The notes under the pieces were generated by a model. It saw nothing but the letters and a program-made list of their open reading frames with translations. It ran no database searches and had not been told where the DNA came from. Below, in pieces: positions 27,675 to 36,392 of a stretch of DNA of 64,000 nt. The position numbers were made by a program, and so were the translations under genes. Every line of letters starts with the position of its first letter. Position 1 is the first letter of the stretch. The stretch covers positions 270,801-334,800 of the forward strand of contig NZ_UETC01000004.1 of NCBI RefSeq assembly GCF_900116765.1, given 5' to 3'. The stretch comes from Jannaschia seohaensis (GTDB lineage Bacteria > Pseudomonadota > Alphaproteobacteria > Rhodobacterales > Rhodobacteraceae).

Positions 27675-28859
27675 ATGTTCAGACGCCCCAATCTCGTGCG
27701 CCGCACGCCCTTTCCGGACTCGGTCAGCCGGGCGGTCGTGACGCCGCTCCAGCCCTCCGTCGTCTATGCGTCGCCGGATCCGAACGCGCTCGACGACCAG
27801 TATGAGGGGCGCGCGAAGGGCTACACCTATGGCCGCGAAGGGCATCCGAACGCGGATGTCCTCGCGCAGATGATCGACCGGATGGAGGGGGGGGCCGGCG
27901 GGATCGTCACCGGCTCCGGCATGTCCGCCGTCACGGCGACAATACTCGGGCTGCTGAGCGCCGGCGACCATATCGTCGGGGGCAACCAGCTCTATGGGCG
28001 GTCGCTGCGGATGATGACTCAGGATCTGCCTCGGTGGGGCATCACCTCGACCCTGGCCGATCCGACGGACCTCGCGGCGATGGAGGCAGCGATCACGCCG
28101 ACGACCAAGCTGATGCTGGTCGAAGTCGTCTCCAACCCGACGCTGCGGATCGCCGATATGGAGGGGCTGACCCGCCTCGCCCGCGATCGCGGCCTGATCC
28201 TGGTCGTCGATAACACGTTTACCACGCCTTACGGGTATCCCGCGTTCGAGCGGGGCGCCGATGTCGTGATCCACTCCGTGACGAAGTTGATGGCGGGCCA
28301 TAGCGACGTGACACTGGGCTATGTCCTGGCGCGCGATCCGGCGCGTCGGAAGGCGATCTACGACACGATCGTCACGCTCGGCCTGACGCCAAGCCCTTGG
28401 GATTGTTGGATGGCGGAGCGGGGGCTCTACAGCTTCGACATGCGGCATGAGCGCAGCCAGGCGAACGCGGCGGCGCTGGCTGAGGCCATCGCGGAGCATC
28501 CGGCGGTCAGCTCGGTGCTCTATCCGGGTCGGGCCGATCATCCCGATCACAACCGGGCGGGCGCCGTGCTGGACGGGCAGTTCGGCAATATGGTCACCTT
28601 CTGTCTGAAGGGCGGGCGGGACGCGGCGGTGGCGCTGACCCGGGCCGCGCCGCAGCTGCCCTTCGCACCGACGCTGGGCGATATCGGCACGACGCTTTCG
28701 CATCCGGCCTCCTCCTCGCATCGCGGGCTGACGCCGGAGAAGCGGGCCGAACTGGGCATCACGGAAGGGATGTTCCGCGTCTCTGTCGGCTGCGAGCCGG
28801 TGGCGCTGCTGCGTGAAGATTTCACGACGGCCCTGGATGCGGTCTCCGCCCTCGGATAG
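27675..28859 (+). CDS. PLP-dependent trans-sulfuration enzyme (cystathionine gamma-synthase/lyase family)
   Basis: This 394-residue protein is a member of the Cys/Met metabolism PLP family. Visible features are YGREGHPNADVLAQM, the phosphate-binding GSGMSAVTATILGLL, the LILVVDNTFTTPYGYPAF strand with the cofactor Asp, the Schiff-base Lys in HSVTKLMAGHSDV, and the C-terminal SHRGLTPEKRAELGI. It cleaves or forms cystathionine or a related thioether in the cytoplasm. Sequence inspection cannot decide between gamma-synthase, gamma-lyase and beta-lyase. The gene is close behind proA (24 bp) and may share its transcript. Confidence 0.88.
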   Translation: MFRRPNLVRRTPFPDSVSRAVVTPLQPSVVYASPDPNALDDQYEGRAKGYTYGREGHPNADVLAQMIDRMEGGAGGIVTGSGMSAVTATILGLLSAGDHIVGGNQLYGRSLRMMTQDLPRWGITSTLADPTDLAAMEAAITPTTKLMLVEVVSNPTLRIADMEGLTRLARDRGLILVVDNTFTTPYGYPAFERGADVVIHSVTKLMAGHSDVTLGYVLARDPARRKAIYDTIVTLGLTPSPWDCWMAERGLYSFDMRHERSQANAAALAEAIAEHPAVSSVLYPGRADHPDHNRAGAVLDGQFGNMVTFCLKGGRDAAVALTRAAPQLPFAPTLGDIGTTLSHPASSSHRGLTPEKRAELGITEGMFRVSVGCEPVALLREDFTTALDAVSALG

Positions 28860-28882
28860 CTGACCCCAACGGAGGGGCGGCG

Positions 28883-29947
28883 ATGCGGACAGCGGACAGA
28901 TCGGACGCGGCGACGGATCTTGCGGGGCAGATCGTCGACGCGTTGATCGAGCCGGTCCTGCTGCTCGACCCGAACGGGCGGGTGCAGCGGGCCAATGCGG
29001 CGGCGCATGAGTGGTTCGGCACTTGGATCGACCGGCAATCCTATGTCAGCGTGCTCCGGCAACCGGGCCTGCTGGCGCCGGTCGAGGATGCGTTCTTTCG
29101 CGGGACGCCGGGCCATGCGCGGTTTTCCCATAGCTCCGGTGCGGTCGAGACGCTTTTCGATGTGACGGTGACGCCGCTGCGGGGCGGGGGGGCGCGACCG
29201 CGCGTCCTGCTGGTGTTCCGCGACGTCTCTGGGCGGCACGACGAGGAATCGATGCGCCGCGATTTCGTCGCCAATGTCAGCCACGAGCTCAAGACGCCGC
29301 TGACCGCGATGCGGGGCTTTATCGAGACGCTGATGGGTCCGGCGCGTGGCGACCCCGTCGCGCAGGAGCGGTTCCTGGCGACCATGGCGCAGGAGGTCGC
29401 GCGCATGAGCCGCCTCGTCAGCGATCTGCTGACGCTCAGCCGTCTGGAGGGGCTCGCGCGGCGGCGCCCGACCGAGGTGATCGACCTCAGATCGGTCTTG
29501 GCGGAGGCCGTCGAGATGCTCGGCGCCGGGGCGGAGGTCGAGGATGTCACGCTGGTCCTGGAGGCGGACACGCCCGCGCCGGTCAGGGGGGATCGCGACC
29601 AGCTGATGCAAGTGGCCAGCAACCTGATCGAGAACGCGGTCAAATACGGAGCGCGGCCGGGAGGTGTGCGAATCTCGGTCCATCGCCTCGCGCGGGAGCC
29701 GGTACTGCGCGGTCCGGCCTGGGTGTTGGAGGTCTCCGATGACGGCCCCGGCGTCCCGCCGGAGCATGTGCCGCGCCTGACGGAACGGTTCTACCGAGTC
29801 GATACCGGCCGTTCGCGGGCGCAGGGCGGCACCGGGCTGGGACTTTCGATCGTCAAACACATCGTCAACCGCCATCGCGGCCGCCTGAAGATCGAAAGCA
29901 CGCCGGGGCAGGGGACGACGGTTTCCGTCACTTTGCCAGAGGGTTAG
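28883..29947 (+). CDS. phoR: PhoR-type sensor histidine kinase lacking membrane segments
   Basis: This 354-residue protein starts with a PAS domain (about 15-115: VLLLDPNGRVQRANAAAHEWFG). HisKA follows (FVANVSHELKTPLTAM, the His autophosphorylated) and then HATPase (N box LIENAVKYG, G1 DDGPGVP, G2 GGTGLGLSIV). No hydrophobic helix is present, although E. coli PhoR is membrane-anchored, so this sensor is probably cytosolic or held by protein contact. It should phosphorylate PhoB (35.6 kb) when phosphate is scarce. The gene precedes the PHO box and pst operon, so PhoR is transcribed separately from PhoB. Confidence 0.9.
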   Translation: MRTADRSDAATDLAGQIVDALIEPVLLLDPNGRVQRANAAAHEWFGTWIDRQSYVSVLRQPGLLAPVEDAFFRGTPGHARFSHSSGAVETLFDVTVTPLRGGGARPRVLLVFRDVSGRHDEESMRRDFVANVSHELKTPLTAMRGFIETLMGPARGDPVAQERFLATMAQEVARMSRLVSDLLTLSRLEGLARRRPTEVIDLRSVLAEAVEMLGAGAEVEDVTLVLEADTPAPVRGDRDQLMQVASNLIENAVKYGARPGGVRISVHRLAREPVLRGPAWVLEVSDDGPGVPPEHVPRLTERFYRVDTGRSRAQGGTGLGLSIVKHIVNRHRGRLKIESTPGQGTTVSVTLPEG

Positions 29948-29993
29948 GCCGTCTCCGGGTGAACGGATTTCGCTGCCGTCATGAGGTCGCGCG

Positions 29994-30022
29994 CTGTCAT
30001 AAAACCGTTACGATCCTGTCAC
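29994..30022 (+). promoter_or_regulatory. PHO box upstream of pstS (three 11-nt-spaced heptamers)
   Basis: CTGTCAT (29994-30000), CCGTTAC (30005-30011) and CTGTCAC (30016-30022) are spaced exactly 11 nt apart. This is the direct-repeat arrangement bound by phosphorylated PhoB (consensus CTGTCAT with 4-nt spacers). The first and third match well, the middle one less so. The site ends 83 bp before the pstS start and would activate the pst operon under phosphate limitation. Confidence 0.88.
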
Positions 30023-30057
30023 AAAAGCCCAACGCAGGCCTCATAGCTGCGGCGTCG

Positions 30058-30079
30058 AATGAGCACGGGTGTGCTCATT
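30058..30079 (+). promoter_or_regulatory. Perfect 9-bp hairpin in the pstS leader
   Basis: AATGAGCAC (30058-30066) pairs exactly with GTGCTCATT (30071-30079) around a GGGT loop, 26 nt before the pstS ATG. It has no T-tract, so it is more likely an mRNA-stabilising 5' structure or operator than a terminator. Confidence 0.6.
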
Positions 30080-30105
30080 GAAGGACGTCAAACTCAGGAG
30101 TTGTC

Positions 30106-31140
30106 ATGTCCCTTACGAAGACCGCTGTCTCGACCATCGCCGTCGCCGCCGTCTGCGCCACCGCTGCCGCCGCGCGCGATCAGGTCCAGGTCGCCGGGTC
30201 CTCCACGGTGCTGCCCTACGCCTCCATCGTCGCCGAGGCCTTCGGCGAGAATTTCGACTTCCCGACGCCGGTCGTGGAATCGGGCGGCTCCTCCGCTGGT
30301 CTGCGCCGTTTCTGCGAGGGCGTGGGCGAGAACACGATCGACATCGCCAACGCCTCCCGGGCGATCCGGTCGGGCGAGATCGAGGCCTGCGCCGCCAATG
30401 GCGTCACCGACATCATCGAAGTCCGCATCGGCTATGACGGGATCGTCTTCGCCAGCCAGCAGGACGGCCCGGCCTTCACCGCCTTCACCCCGTCCGACCT
30501 GTTCAACGCCCTGGGCGCGCAAGTGCTGGTCGACGGCGCGCTGGTCGAGAACCCCTACACCCAGTGGTCCGAGTTCAACGCCGACCTTCCGGCCGTCGAT
30601 ATCGCCGCCTTCATCCCCGGCACCAACCACGGCACGCGTGAGGTGTTCGAGGAGCAGGTGATCGCGGCGGGCTGCGAAGCCACCGGCGCCTTCCAGGCGA
30701 TGATGGATGCAGGCATGTCCGAGGACGACGCCGAGGATGCCTGCCTCGCCGTCCGCTCCGACGGCGCGGCCGTGGACATTACCGGCGACTACACCGAGAC
30801 GCTGGCCCGCATCGACTCGAACCCCGACGGGGTGGGTGTCTTCGGCCTGTCCTTCTATGAGAACAACACCGACGTGCTGAAGGTCGCGACGATGAACGGC
30901 GTGTCGCCGTCGGTCGATACCATCGCCTCCGGCGAATACCCGGTCTCGCGCCCGCTGTTCTTCTACATCAAGGGCGCGCATATCGGCGTGATCCCGGGCC
31001 TGAAGGAATATGCCTCCTTCTTCGTGTCCAACGACATCGCCGGTCCCTGGGGTCCGCTGGCCGATTACGGCCTGGTGTCCGACCCGGAACTGGAGGCCGT
31101 TCAGGCCAATGTCGAAAACGAAGTGAACATGACCGAGTGA
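30106..31140 (+). CDS. pstS: Phosphate ABC transporter substrate-binding protein
   Basis: This 344-residue periplasmic protein has a signal peptide (about 1-22, cleaved near AAAARDQ). The phosphate-site segments are VAGSSTVLPYASIV at the mature N-terminus, ESGGSSAGLRRFCEG, and NHGTREVFEEQVI. It captures phosphate for the PstCAB importer. It is the first gene after the PHO box and is followed by two strong hairpins before pstC, which probably raise its level relative to the permease. Confidence 0.95.
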   Translation: MSLTKTAVSTIAVAAVCATAAAARDQVQVAGSSTVLPYASIVAEAFGENFDFPTPVVESGGSSAGLRRFCEGVGENTIDIANASRAIRSGEIEACAANGVTDIIEVRIGYDGIVFASQQDGPAFTAFTPSDLFNALGAQVLVDGALVENPYTQWSEFNADLPAVDIAAFIPGTNHGTREVFEEQVIAAGCEATGAFQAMMDAGMSEDDAEDACLAVRSDGAAVDITGDYTETLARIDSNPDGVGVFGLSFYENNTDVLKVATMNGVSPSVDTIASGEYPVSRPLFFYIKGAHIGVIPGLKEYASFFVSNDIAGPWGPLADYGLVSDPELEAVQANVENEVNMTE

Positions 31141-31162
31141 GCCTGACCGCCCGCTGATATCG

Positions 31163-31217
31163 GCCGCGGCGGGAGGCCTCCCGCCGCGGCGCCCTCCGCG
31201 CGCCGCTTGGCGCGCGG
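31163..31217 (+). terminator. Two consecutive strong hairpins between pstS and pstC
   Basis: 31163-31190 is a perfect 28-bp palindrome (arm GCCGCGGCGGGAGG). It is followed by CCGCGCGCC (31196-31204) pairing with GGCGCGCGG (31209-31217), loop GCTT, and then CCCTGTTTT. The second is a plausible partial terminator; the first could block 3' exonucleases. Together they would give excess pstS mRNA over pstCAB. Confidence 0.7.
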
Positions 31218-31238
31218 CCCTGTTTTCCGGAGATCTGC

Positions 31239-32702
31239 ATGTCGCCTTTCTGGCTGATCCTCCTCGTCGCCGCGCTCGCTCTGGTCGGAGCCGTGCTGGG
31301 CCGCCGTAAGGCCATGGCTTCGGCCGGTGGGGATGCGCGCGTTCTGCACTCGCTGCCGAACTACTACGGCGCCAATGTCGCGCTGTTCGTGGCGGCGCCG
31401 GCCCTTCTGGTGCTTGCCGCCTGGATGGTGATTCAGCCGCTCGCGCTCGACGGCCGCGTGTCGGCGATGATCCCGGAGACCGCCTATGAGGATGCCGGCG
31501 CCCTGAACCTGCTGATGGCGGATGTCCGGCGGATCGCCGAGGGGCTCGACCTCGCGGTGGAGCAAGGGGCTTTGACCGCCGCCGAAGCCCGTGCCGCGCA
31601 GGCCGAGGATCTGCGGGCGCGCCTGGCCGAGATCGGCGTCGCCGTGGGCGCGGAGATCGACCCCTCCACGCTTGTGGCGGCGCAGGGCCTGCGCATGCTC
31701 GACGCGCGGGCCGATCTGGTTCGGACGGTCGTGATCCTGGCGCTTGCCGCGGCGGGCTTCGCGTTCACCTATGCGCGGACGAACGCCAGCTATCGGGCGC
31801 GCAACTCGGTGGAATTCGCGATCCTGCTCTTGCTCATCGGCGCCTCGACCATCGCGATCCTGACGACGCTGGGCATCGTTCTGTCGATGCTGTTCGAGAC
31901 GCTCAACTTCTTCCGCCAATACCCGGCTTCCGAATTCTTCTTCTCGCTCACCTGGGACCCGAGCTTTTCCGGTCGCGGCGGCGCTTCGACGCTGGGCATC
32001 CTGCCGCTGCTCTGGGGCACGCTCTATATCTCGATCATCGCGCTAATCGTGTCGGTGCCGATCGGTCTCTTCTCGGCGATCTACCTGTCGGAATATGCGG
32101 GCAAGCGTTTTCGCGGCTTCGCCAAGCCCCTCCTGGAGGTCCTGGCGGGCATCCCGACCATCGTCTACGGCCTCTTCGCGCTGATTACCGTCGGTCCGCT
32201 CCTGCGGGACGCCATCGCCTCGCCGCTGGGCCTGGGCAACTCGGCCTCGTCGGTGATGACCGCGGGGCTGGTCATGGGGATCATGCTGATCCCCTTCGTC
32301 TCCTCGCTGTCGGACGACATCATTAACGCGGTGCCGCAGGCGATGCGGGACGGCTCTTACGGGCTAGGCGCGACCCAATCGGAGACGATCCGTCAGGTGA
32401 TCCTGCCCGCCGCGCTGCCGGGGATCGTCGGCGCCATCCTTCTGGCCGCCTCCCGCGCCATCGGCGAGACCATGATCGTCGTGCTGGGGGCGGGAGCTGC
32501 GGCCAAGATCGACGTCAATCCGTTCGAGGCGATGACGACCGTCACCGTGAAGATCGTCAGCCAACTGACCGGCGACACGGACTTTTCCTCGCCCGAGACG
32601 CTGGTGGCCTTTGCCCTGGGTCTCACCCTGTTCGTCATGACGCTGGGGCTGAACGTCCTCGCCCTCTATATCGTTCGCAAGTATCGGGAGCAGTACGAAT
32701 GA
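31239..32702 (+). CDS. pstC: Phosphate ABC transporter permease, long form
   Basis: This 487-residue inner-membrane permease is longer than E. coli PstC (about 320). An N-terminal extension has two membrane helices and a helical periplasmic segment (about 70-165), before the permease core (about 185-487). Core signatures include SVPIGLFSAIYLSEYA, GIPTIVYGLFAL and the EAA loop GATQSETIRQVILPAALPGI. The last codons overlap the pstA start by 4 bp. Confidence 0.93.
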   Translation: MSPFWLILLVAALALVGAVLGRRKAMASAGGDARVLHSLPNYYGANVALFVAAPALLVLAAWMVIQPLALDGRVSAMIPETAYEDAGALNLLMADVRRIAEGLDLAVEQGALTAAEARAAQAEDLRARLAEIGVAVGAEIDPSTLVAAQGLRMLDARADLVRTVVILALAAAGFAFTYARTNASYRARNSVEFAILLLLIGASTIAILTTLGIVLSMLFETLNFFRQYPASEFFFSLTWDPSFSGRGGASTLGILPLLWGTLYISIIALIVSVPIGLFSAIYLSEYAGKRFRGFAKPLLEVLAGIPTIVYGLFALITVGPLLRDAIASPLGLGNSASSVMTAGLVMGIMLIPFVSSLSDDIINAVPQAMRDGSYGLGATQSETIRQVILPAALPGIVGAILLAASRAIGETMIVVLGAGAAAKIDVNPFEAMTTVTVKIVSQLTGDTDFSSPETLVAFALGLTLFVMTLGLNVLALYIVRKYREQYE

Positions 32703-34051
32703 CCGACGCCACTGCCGAGACCCCGCGCCGCGGCTCCGGTACCGGCTCCCTGATGGTGCCCGACGCGCGGACCGCGAAGCGCAACGCCCGGGAAAAGCGC
32801 TTCCGCCTCTATGGTCTGGTGGCCGTCTGCACCGGCATACTGATGCTGGCCCTGCTGCTGACCTCGATCCTGAGCGCCGGCCTGTCGGCCTTCCGCCAGA
32901 CGACGATCCAGGTCGAGGTGCCTCTCGTCGCCGAGCGGCTTGACCCGGAAGGCAACCGCGATCCGGCCCAGATGGCCAAGGTCACGACCTTCGGCTATGC
33001 GCCCTTGCTGCGCGATGCGCTGATAGGGACGATCGAGAGCGCGGGCATCGAGACCGAACTCGACCCCCGCGCCATCGCCGATATGGTCTCCGACGAGAGC
33101 GTGGCGCAGCTGCGGGCCTTCGTCCTGGCCAATCCCGGCGTGCTGGGCCAGACGATCCCGGTGGAAGTGCTTGCCTCGGGCCGCATCGACGGCTTCTTCA
33201 AGGGCCGCGTGACCTATCAGACGGCCGAGCTCGACAAGAACATCTCGCCCGAGCAATTGCAGCTCGCCGAGGCGCTGCAGGAGGCGGGCCTGCTGGCGAC
33301 CGGCTTCAACTGGCGTTTCATCACCGCGCCGGACGCCTCCACAACCCGTCCCGAGGCCGCCGGTTTGGGCGTGGCGATCCTGGGCAGTTTCTACATGATG
33401 CTGGTCGTGCTGGCCCTGGCGCTGCCCATCGGCGTCGCGGCCTCGATCTATCTCGAAGAGTTCGCACCGCAGAACAAGTTCACCGACCTGATCGAGGTGA
33501 ATATCTCGAACCTGGCCGCCGTGCCCTCCATCGTGTTCGGCATCCTGGGTCTGGCGATTTTCATCAACTTCGCGGGACTGCCGCAATCGGCGCCCATCGT
33601 CGGCGGGCTCGTCCTGACGCTGATGACCTTGCCCACGATCATCATCGCCACGCGCGCCTCGCTCAAATCGGTGCCGCCCTCGATCCGCAGCGCGGCCCTG
33701 GGGCTCGGCGCGTCCAGGATGCAGACGGTGTTCCACCACGTCCTGCCCTTGGCGATGCCTGGGATCCTGACCGGCACGATCATCGGTCTGGCGCAGGCCC
33801 TGGGCGAAACGGCGCCGCTGCTGCTGATCGGGATGGTCGCCTTCGTACGCGAATACCCCGGCGCCCCCTGGGAGGGCGGTCTCTTCGACCCGGCCACGGC
33901 GCTGCCGGTGCAGGTCTACAACTTCACCCAGCGGTCCGACCCGGCCTTCGTCGAGCGCGCCTCGGGCGCGATCATCGTGCTGCTGATCTTCCTGCTCATC
34001 ATGAACCTCGCGGCGATCTTCCTGCGTCGCAAGTTCGAGCGCCGCTGGTAA
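32699..34051 (+). CDS. pstA: Phosphate ABC transporter permease, long form
   Basis: This 450-residue permease has one N-terminal membrane helix (about 37-60), a large periplasmic insert (about 65-205) and a five- to six-helix core. The EAA motif reads [21 protein letters not shown]. It pairs with PstC to form the phosphate channel. The extended periplasmic insert mirrors the long PstC form, as is usual in alphaproteobacteria. It starts at the ATGA overlap with pstC and ends 14 bp before pstB. Confidence 0.93.
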   Translation: MTDATAETPRRGSGTGSLMVPDARTAKRNAREKRFRLYGLVAVCTGILMLALLLTSILSAGLSAFRQTTIQVEVPLVAERLDPEGNRDPAQMAKVTTFGYAPLLRDALIGTIESAGIETELDPRAIADMVSDESVAQLRAFVLANPGVLGQTIPVEVLASGRIDGFFKGRVTYQTAELDKNISPEQLQLAEALQEAGLLATGFNWRFITAPDASTTRPEAAGLGVAILGSFYMMLVVLALALPIGVAASIYLEEFAPQNKFTDLIEVNISNLAAVPSIVFGILGLAIFINFAGLPQSAPIVGGLVLTLMTLPTIIIATRASLKSVPPSIRSAALGLGASRMQTVFHHVLPLAMPGILTGTIIGLAQALGETAPLLLIGMVAFVREYPGAPWEGGLFDPATALPVQVYNFTQRSDPAFVERASGAIIVLLIFLLIMNLAAIFLRRKFERRW

Positions 34052-34065
34052 AGGGGGGCGAGACG

Positions 34066-34863
34066 ATGAACGATATGCGATTTACGGAGAGGACCGTGGC
34101 CACAGACGAAGTGAAGATCGCCGCGAAGGGCGTGCAGGTCTATTACGGCGACACCCACGCCATCAAGGACGTGACCATCGACATCGCCGACAAGACTGTG
34201 ACCGCCTTTATCGGCCCCTCGGGCTGCGGCAAGTCGACCTTCCTGCGCTGCATCAACCGGATGAACGACACGATCCCGTCCGCCCGTGTCGAGGGCGACA
34301 TCCGGATCGACGGCGAGGACATCTACGACAAGCGCGTGGATCCGGTGCAGCTGCGGGCCAAGGTGGGGATGGTGTTCCAAAAGCCGAACCCGTTCCCTAA
34401 GTCGATTTATGATAATGTCAGCTACGGCCCCAAGATCCACGGCCTCGCCCGCAACAAGGCGGAGCTCGACGAGATCGTAGAGACGTCGCTGCGCCGTGCC
34501 GCCCTTTGGGACGAGGTCAAGGACCGTCTCGGCGCGCCGGGCACCGGGCTTTCGGGCGGGCAGCAGCAGCGCCTCTGCATCGCCCGGGCCGTCGCGACCT
34601 CGCCTGAGGTTCTGCTGATGGACGAGCCGTGCTCGGCGCTCGACCCGATCGCGACCGACCAGGTCGAGAACCTCATTCACGAACTGCGCGAACGCTACAG
34701 CGTCGTGATCGTCACCCACTCCATGTCGCAGGCCAGCCGCGTCAGCCAGCGCACCGCCTATTTCCACCTCGGCGAGATGGTCGAATACGGCGACACCGGC
34801 GATATTTTCACCAACCCCAAGGACGAGCGGACCGAGAATTACATCACCGGTCGGATCGGATAG
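34066..34863 (+). CDS. pstB: Phosphate ABC transporter ATP-binding protein
   Basis: This 265-residue ATPase energises PstCA. Walker A reads GPSGCGKST, the Q-loop [12 protein letters not shown], the signature LSGGQQQRL, Walker [14 protein letters not shown] and the H-loop IVTHSM. The [17 protein letters not shown] end is typical of PstB. A second in-frame ATG (34075) is possible. Four base pairs separate it from phoU. Confidence 0.97.
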   Translation: MNDMRFTERTVATDEVKIAAKGVQVYYGDTHAIKDVTIDIADKTVTAFIGPSGCGKSTFLRCINRMNDTIPSARVEGDIRIDGEDIYDKRVDPVQLRAKVGMVFQKPNPFPKSIYDNVSYGPKIHGLARNKAELDEIVETSLRRAALWDEVKDRLGAPGTGLSGGQQQRLCIARAVATSPEVLLMDEPCSALDPIATDQVENLIHELRERYSVVIVTHSMSQASRVSQRTAYFHLGEMVEYGDTGDIFTNPKDERTENYITGRIG

Positions 34864-34867
34864 GATC

Positions 34868-35590
34868 ATGCACTCCAACCCCCATATCTCCGCTGCCTTC
34901 GACCGCGATCTGGAGGCGATCCAGGCGCTCATCATGAAGATGGGCGGGCAGGTCGAGGAGGCCGTGGCCGCGGCCGCGCGCGCCCTCGTCGAGCAGGACG
35001 CGGATCTCGCGGCTCAGGTCCGTGCCGGCGACCGCGTCATCGACGAGATGGAGCATCGCGTGAACGAAGAGGCCGCGCGCCTCATCGCCCTGCGGCAGCC
35101 CATCGCCTCGGACCTGCGCACCGTGCTGACGGTCTTCCGGATCTCCGCCGCGCTTGAGCGGATCGGCGACTATGCCAAGAACATGGCCAAGCGCACCGAG
35201 ATCATCATCGAACTTCAGCCGGTCGACGGGGGAGCGCACTCGCTCCGCCGGATGTCGCGGGCGGTGGAGGGCATGCTCAAGGACGTGCTGGACGCCTATA
35301 TCCAGCGCGACGCCGCGCTGGCGGAGGACGTGCGCGACCGCGACGCGGAAATCGACCAGATGTATAACGGTCTCTTCCGCGAGTACCTGACCCACATGAT
35401 GGAAGACCCGCGCAACATCACGGCCTGCATGCATCTGCATTTCATGGCCAAGAACATCGAACGCATGGGCGATCTGGTCACCGGCATCGCCGAGCAGGTC
35501 ATCTATCTCGTCTCCGGCGAACTCCCCGAGGACGATCGCGCGAAAGCCGACAAGACCAGCACCCCAGCAGGCGGTGCGCCGAGCCAATGA
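34868..35590 (+). CDS. phoU: Phosphate signalling regulator PhoU
   Basis: This 240-residue, all-helical protein consists of two three-helix bundles, each with the metal-binding E/D-x-x-x-D pattern (for example RAGDRVIDEMEHRV and RDRDAEIDQMYN). It couples the state of the Pst transporter to PhoR so that the regulon is silent when phosphate is abundant. The start lies 4 bp after pstB, and the stop overlaps phoB by 4 bp (ATGA). Confidence 0.95.
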   Translation: MHSNPHISAAFDRDLEAIQALIMKMGGQVEEAVAAAARALVEQDADLAAQVRAGDRVIDEMEHRVNEEAARLIALRQPIASDLRTVLTVFRISAALERIGDYAKNMAKRTEIIIELQPVDGGAHSLRRMSRAVEGMLKDVLDAYIQRDAALAEDVRDRDAEIDQMYNGLFREYLTHMMEDPRNITACMHLHFMAKNIERMGDLVTGIAEQVIYLVSGELPEDDRAKADKTSTPAGGAPSQ

Positions 35591-36276
35591 GCGGGCAGCC
35601 CTGCGTCCTCGTGGTCGAGGACGAGGCGCCGCAGCGGGAGGTGCTGGTCTACAACCTGGAGGCCGAGGGCTATCTCGTCCAACAGGCGACTTCCGGCGAT
35701 GCCGCCTTGGAGATGGCGCGCGAGGACGCGCCCGACCTCATCCTGCTCGATTGGATGTTGCCGGAAGTGTCGGGCATCGAGGTCTGCCGCCGGCTGAAAT
35801 CGGCCTCCGAGACCCGCGGTATCCCCGTCATCATGATCTCGGCCCGCTCCGAAGAGGTGGACCGTGTCCGGGGGCTTGAGACGGGGGCGGACGACTATGT
35901 GGTCAAGCCGTATTCGGTGGTGGAGCTTATGGCCCGCATCCGCACCCAGCTGCGCCGGGTGCGCCCGGCATCGGTGGGAGAGGTGCTCGAATTCGGTGAT
36001 ATTTCCGTCAATTCCGAAGAGCACCGCGTGTTCCGCGAGGGGCGGGAGCTGCATCTGGGCCCGACTGAGTTCCGGCTGCTGACCACCTTCATGGAGCGGC
36101 CGGGCCGCGTCTGGTCGCGGGACCAGTTGCTCGACCGGGTCTGGGGGCGCGACATCTATGTCGACAGCCGCACGGTGGATGTCCATGTCGGCCGCCTGCG
36201 CAAGGCGCTGCGGGGCGCGACGGGCACCGACGACCCGATCCGCACGGTGCGCGGCGCGGGCTACGCGCTCGGATGA
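35587..36276 (+). CDS. phoB: Phosphate regulon response regulator
   Basis: This 229-residue, two-domain protein has a receiver (1-120) with acidic pocket E11/D12, phosphoacceptor D55 (LILLDWMLP), S85 and K107 (YVVKPYS), and an OmpR-type winged helix (about 130-228; FRLLTTFMERPGRVWSRDQL and SRTVDVHVGRLRKAL). It binds PHO boxes such as that at 29994. As the last gene of pstSCAB-phoU-phoB it should be autoinduced through the pst promoter. Confidence 0.95.
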   Translation: MSGQPCVLVVEDEAPQREVLVYNLEAEGYLVQQATSGDAALEMAREDAPDLILLDWMLPEVSGIEVCRRLKSASETRGIPVIMISARSEEVDRVRGLETGADDYVVKPYSVVELMARIRTQLRRVRPASVGEVLEFGDISVNSEEHRVFREGRELHLGPTEFRLLTTFMERPGRVWSRDQLLDRVWGRDIYVDSRTVDVHVGRLRKALRGATGTDDPIRTVRGAGYALG

Positions 36277-36278
36277 CC

Positions 36279-36314
36279 GCCGGGCCAGATGCCGTCCGAG
36301 GCATTCGGCCCGGC
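36279..36314 (+). terminator. Stem-loop after phoB
   Basis: GCCGGGCC (36279-36286) pairs with GGCCCGGC (36307-36314). The stem continues after one mismatch with GATGCC pairing with GGCATT, closing on a 6-nt loop. No long T-tract follows. It probably ends the pst-pho transcript or stabilises its 3' end. Confidence 0.6.
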
Positions 36315-36392
36315 GCCTCTCGCGCTCCCGTTGACCGCCACTCAGGACGGCCCTATCCCTGAACTCCAACGCCACGGCCACGGAGCCAAGCC

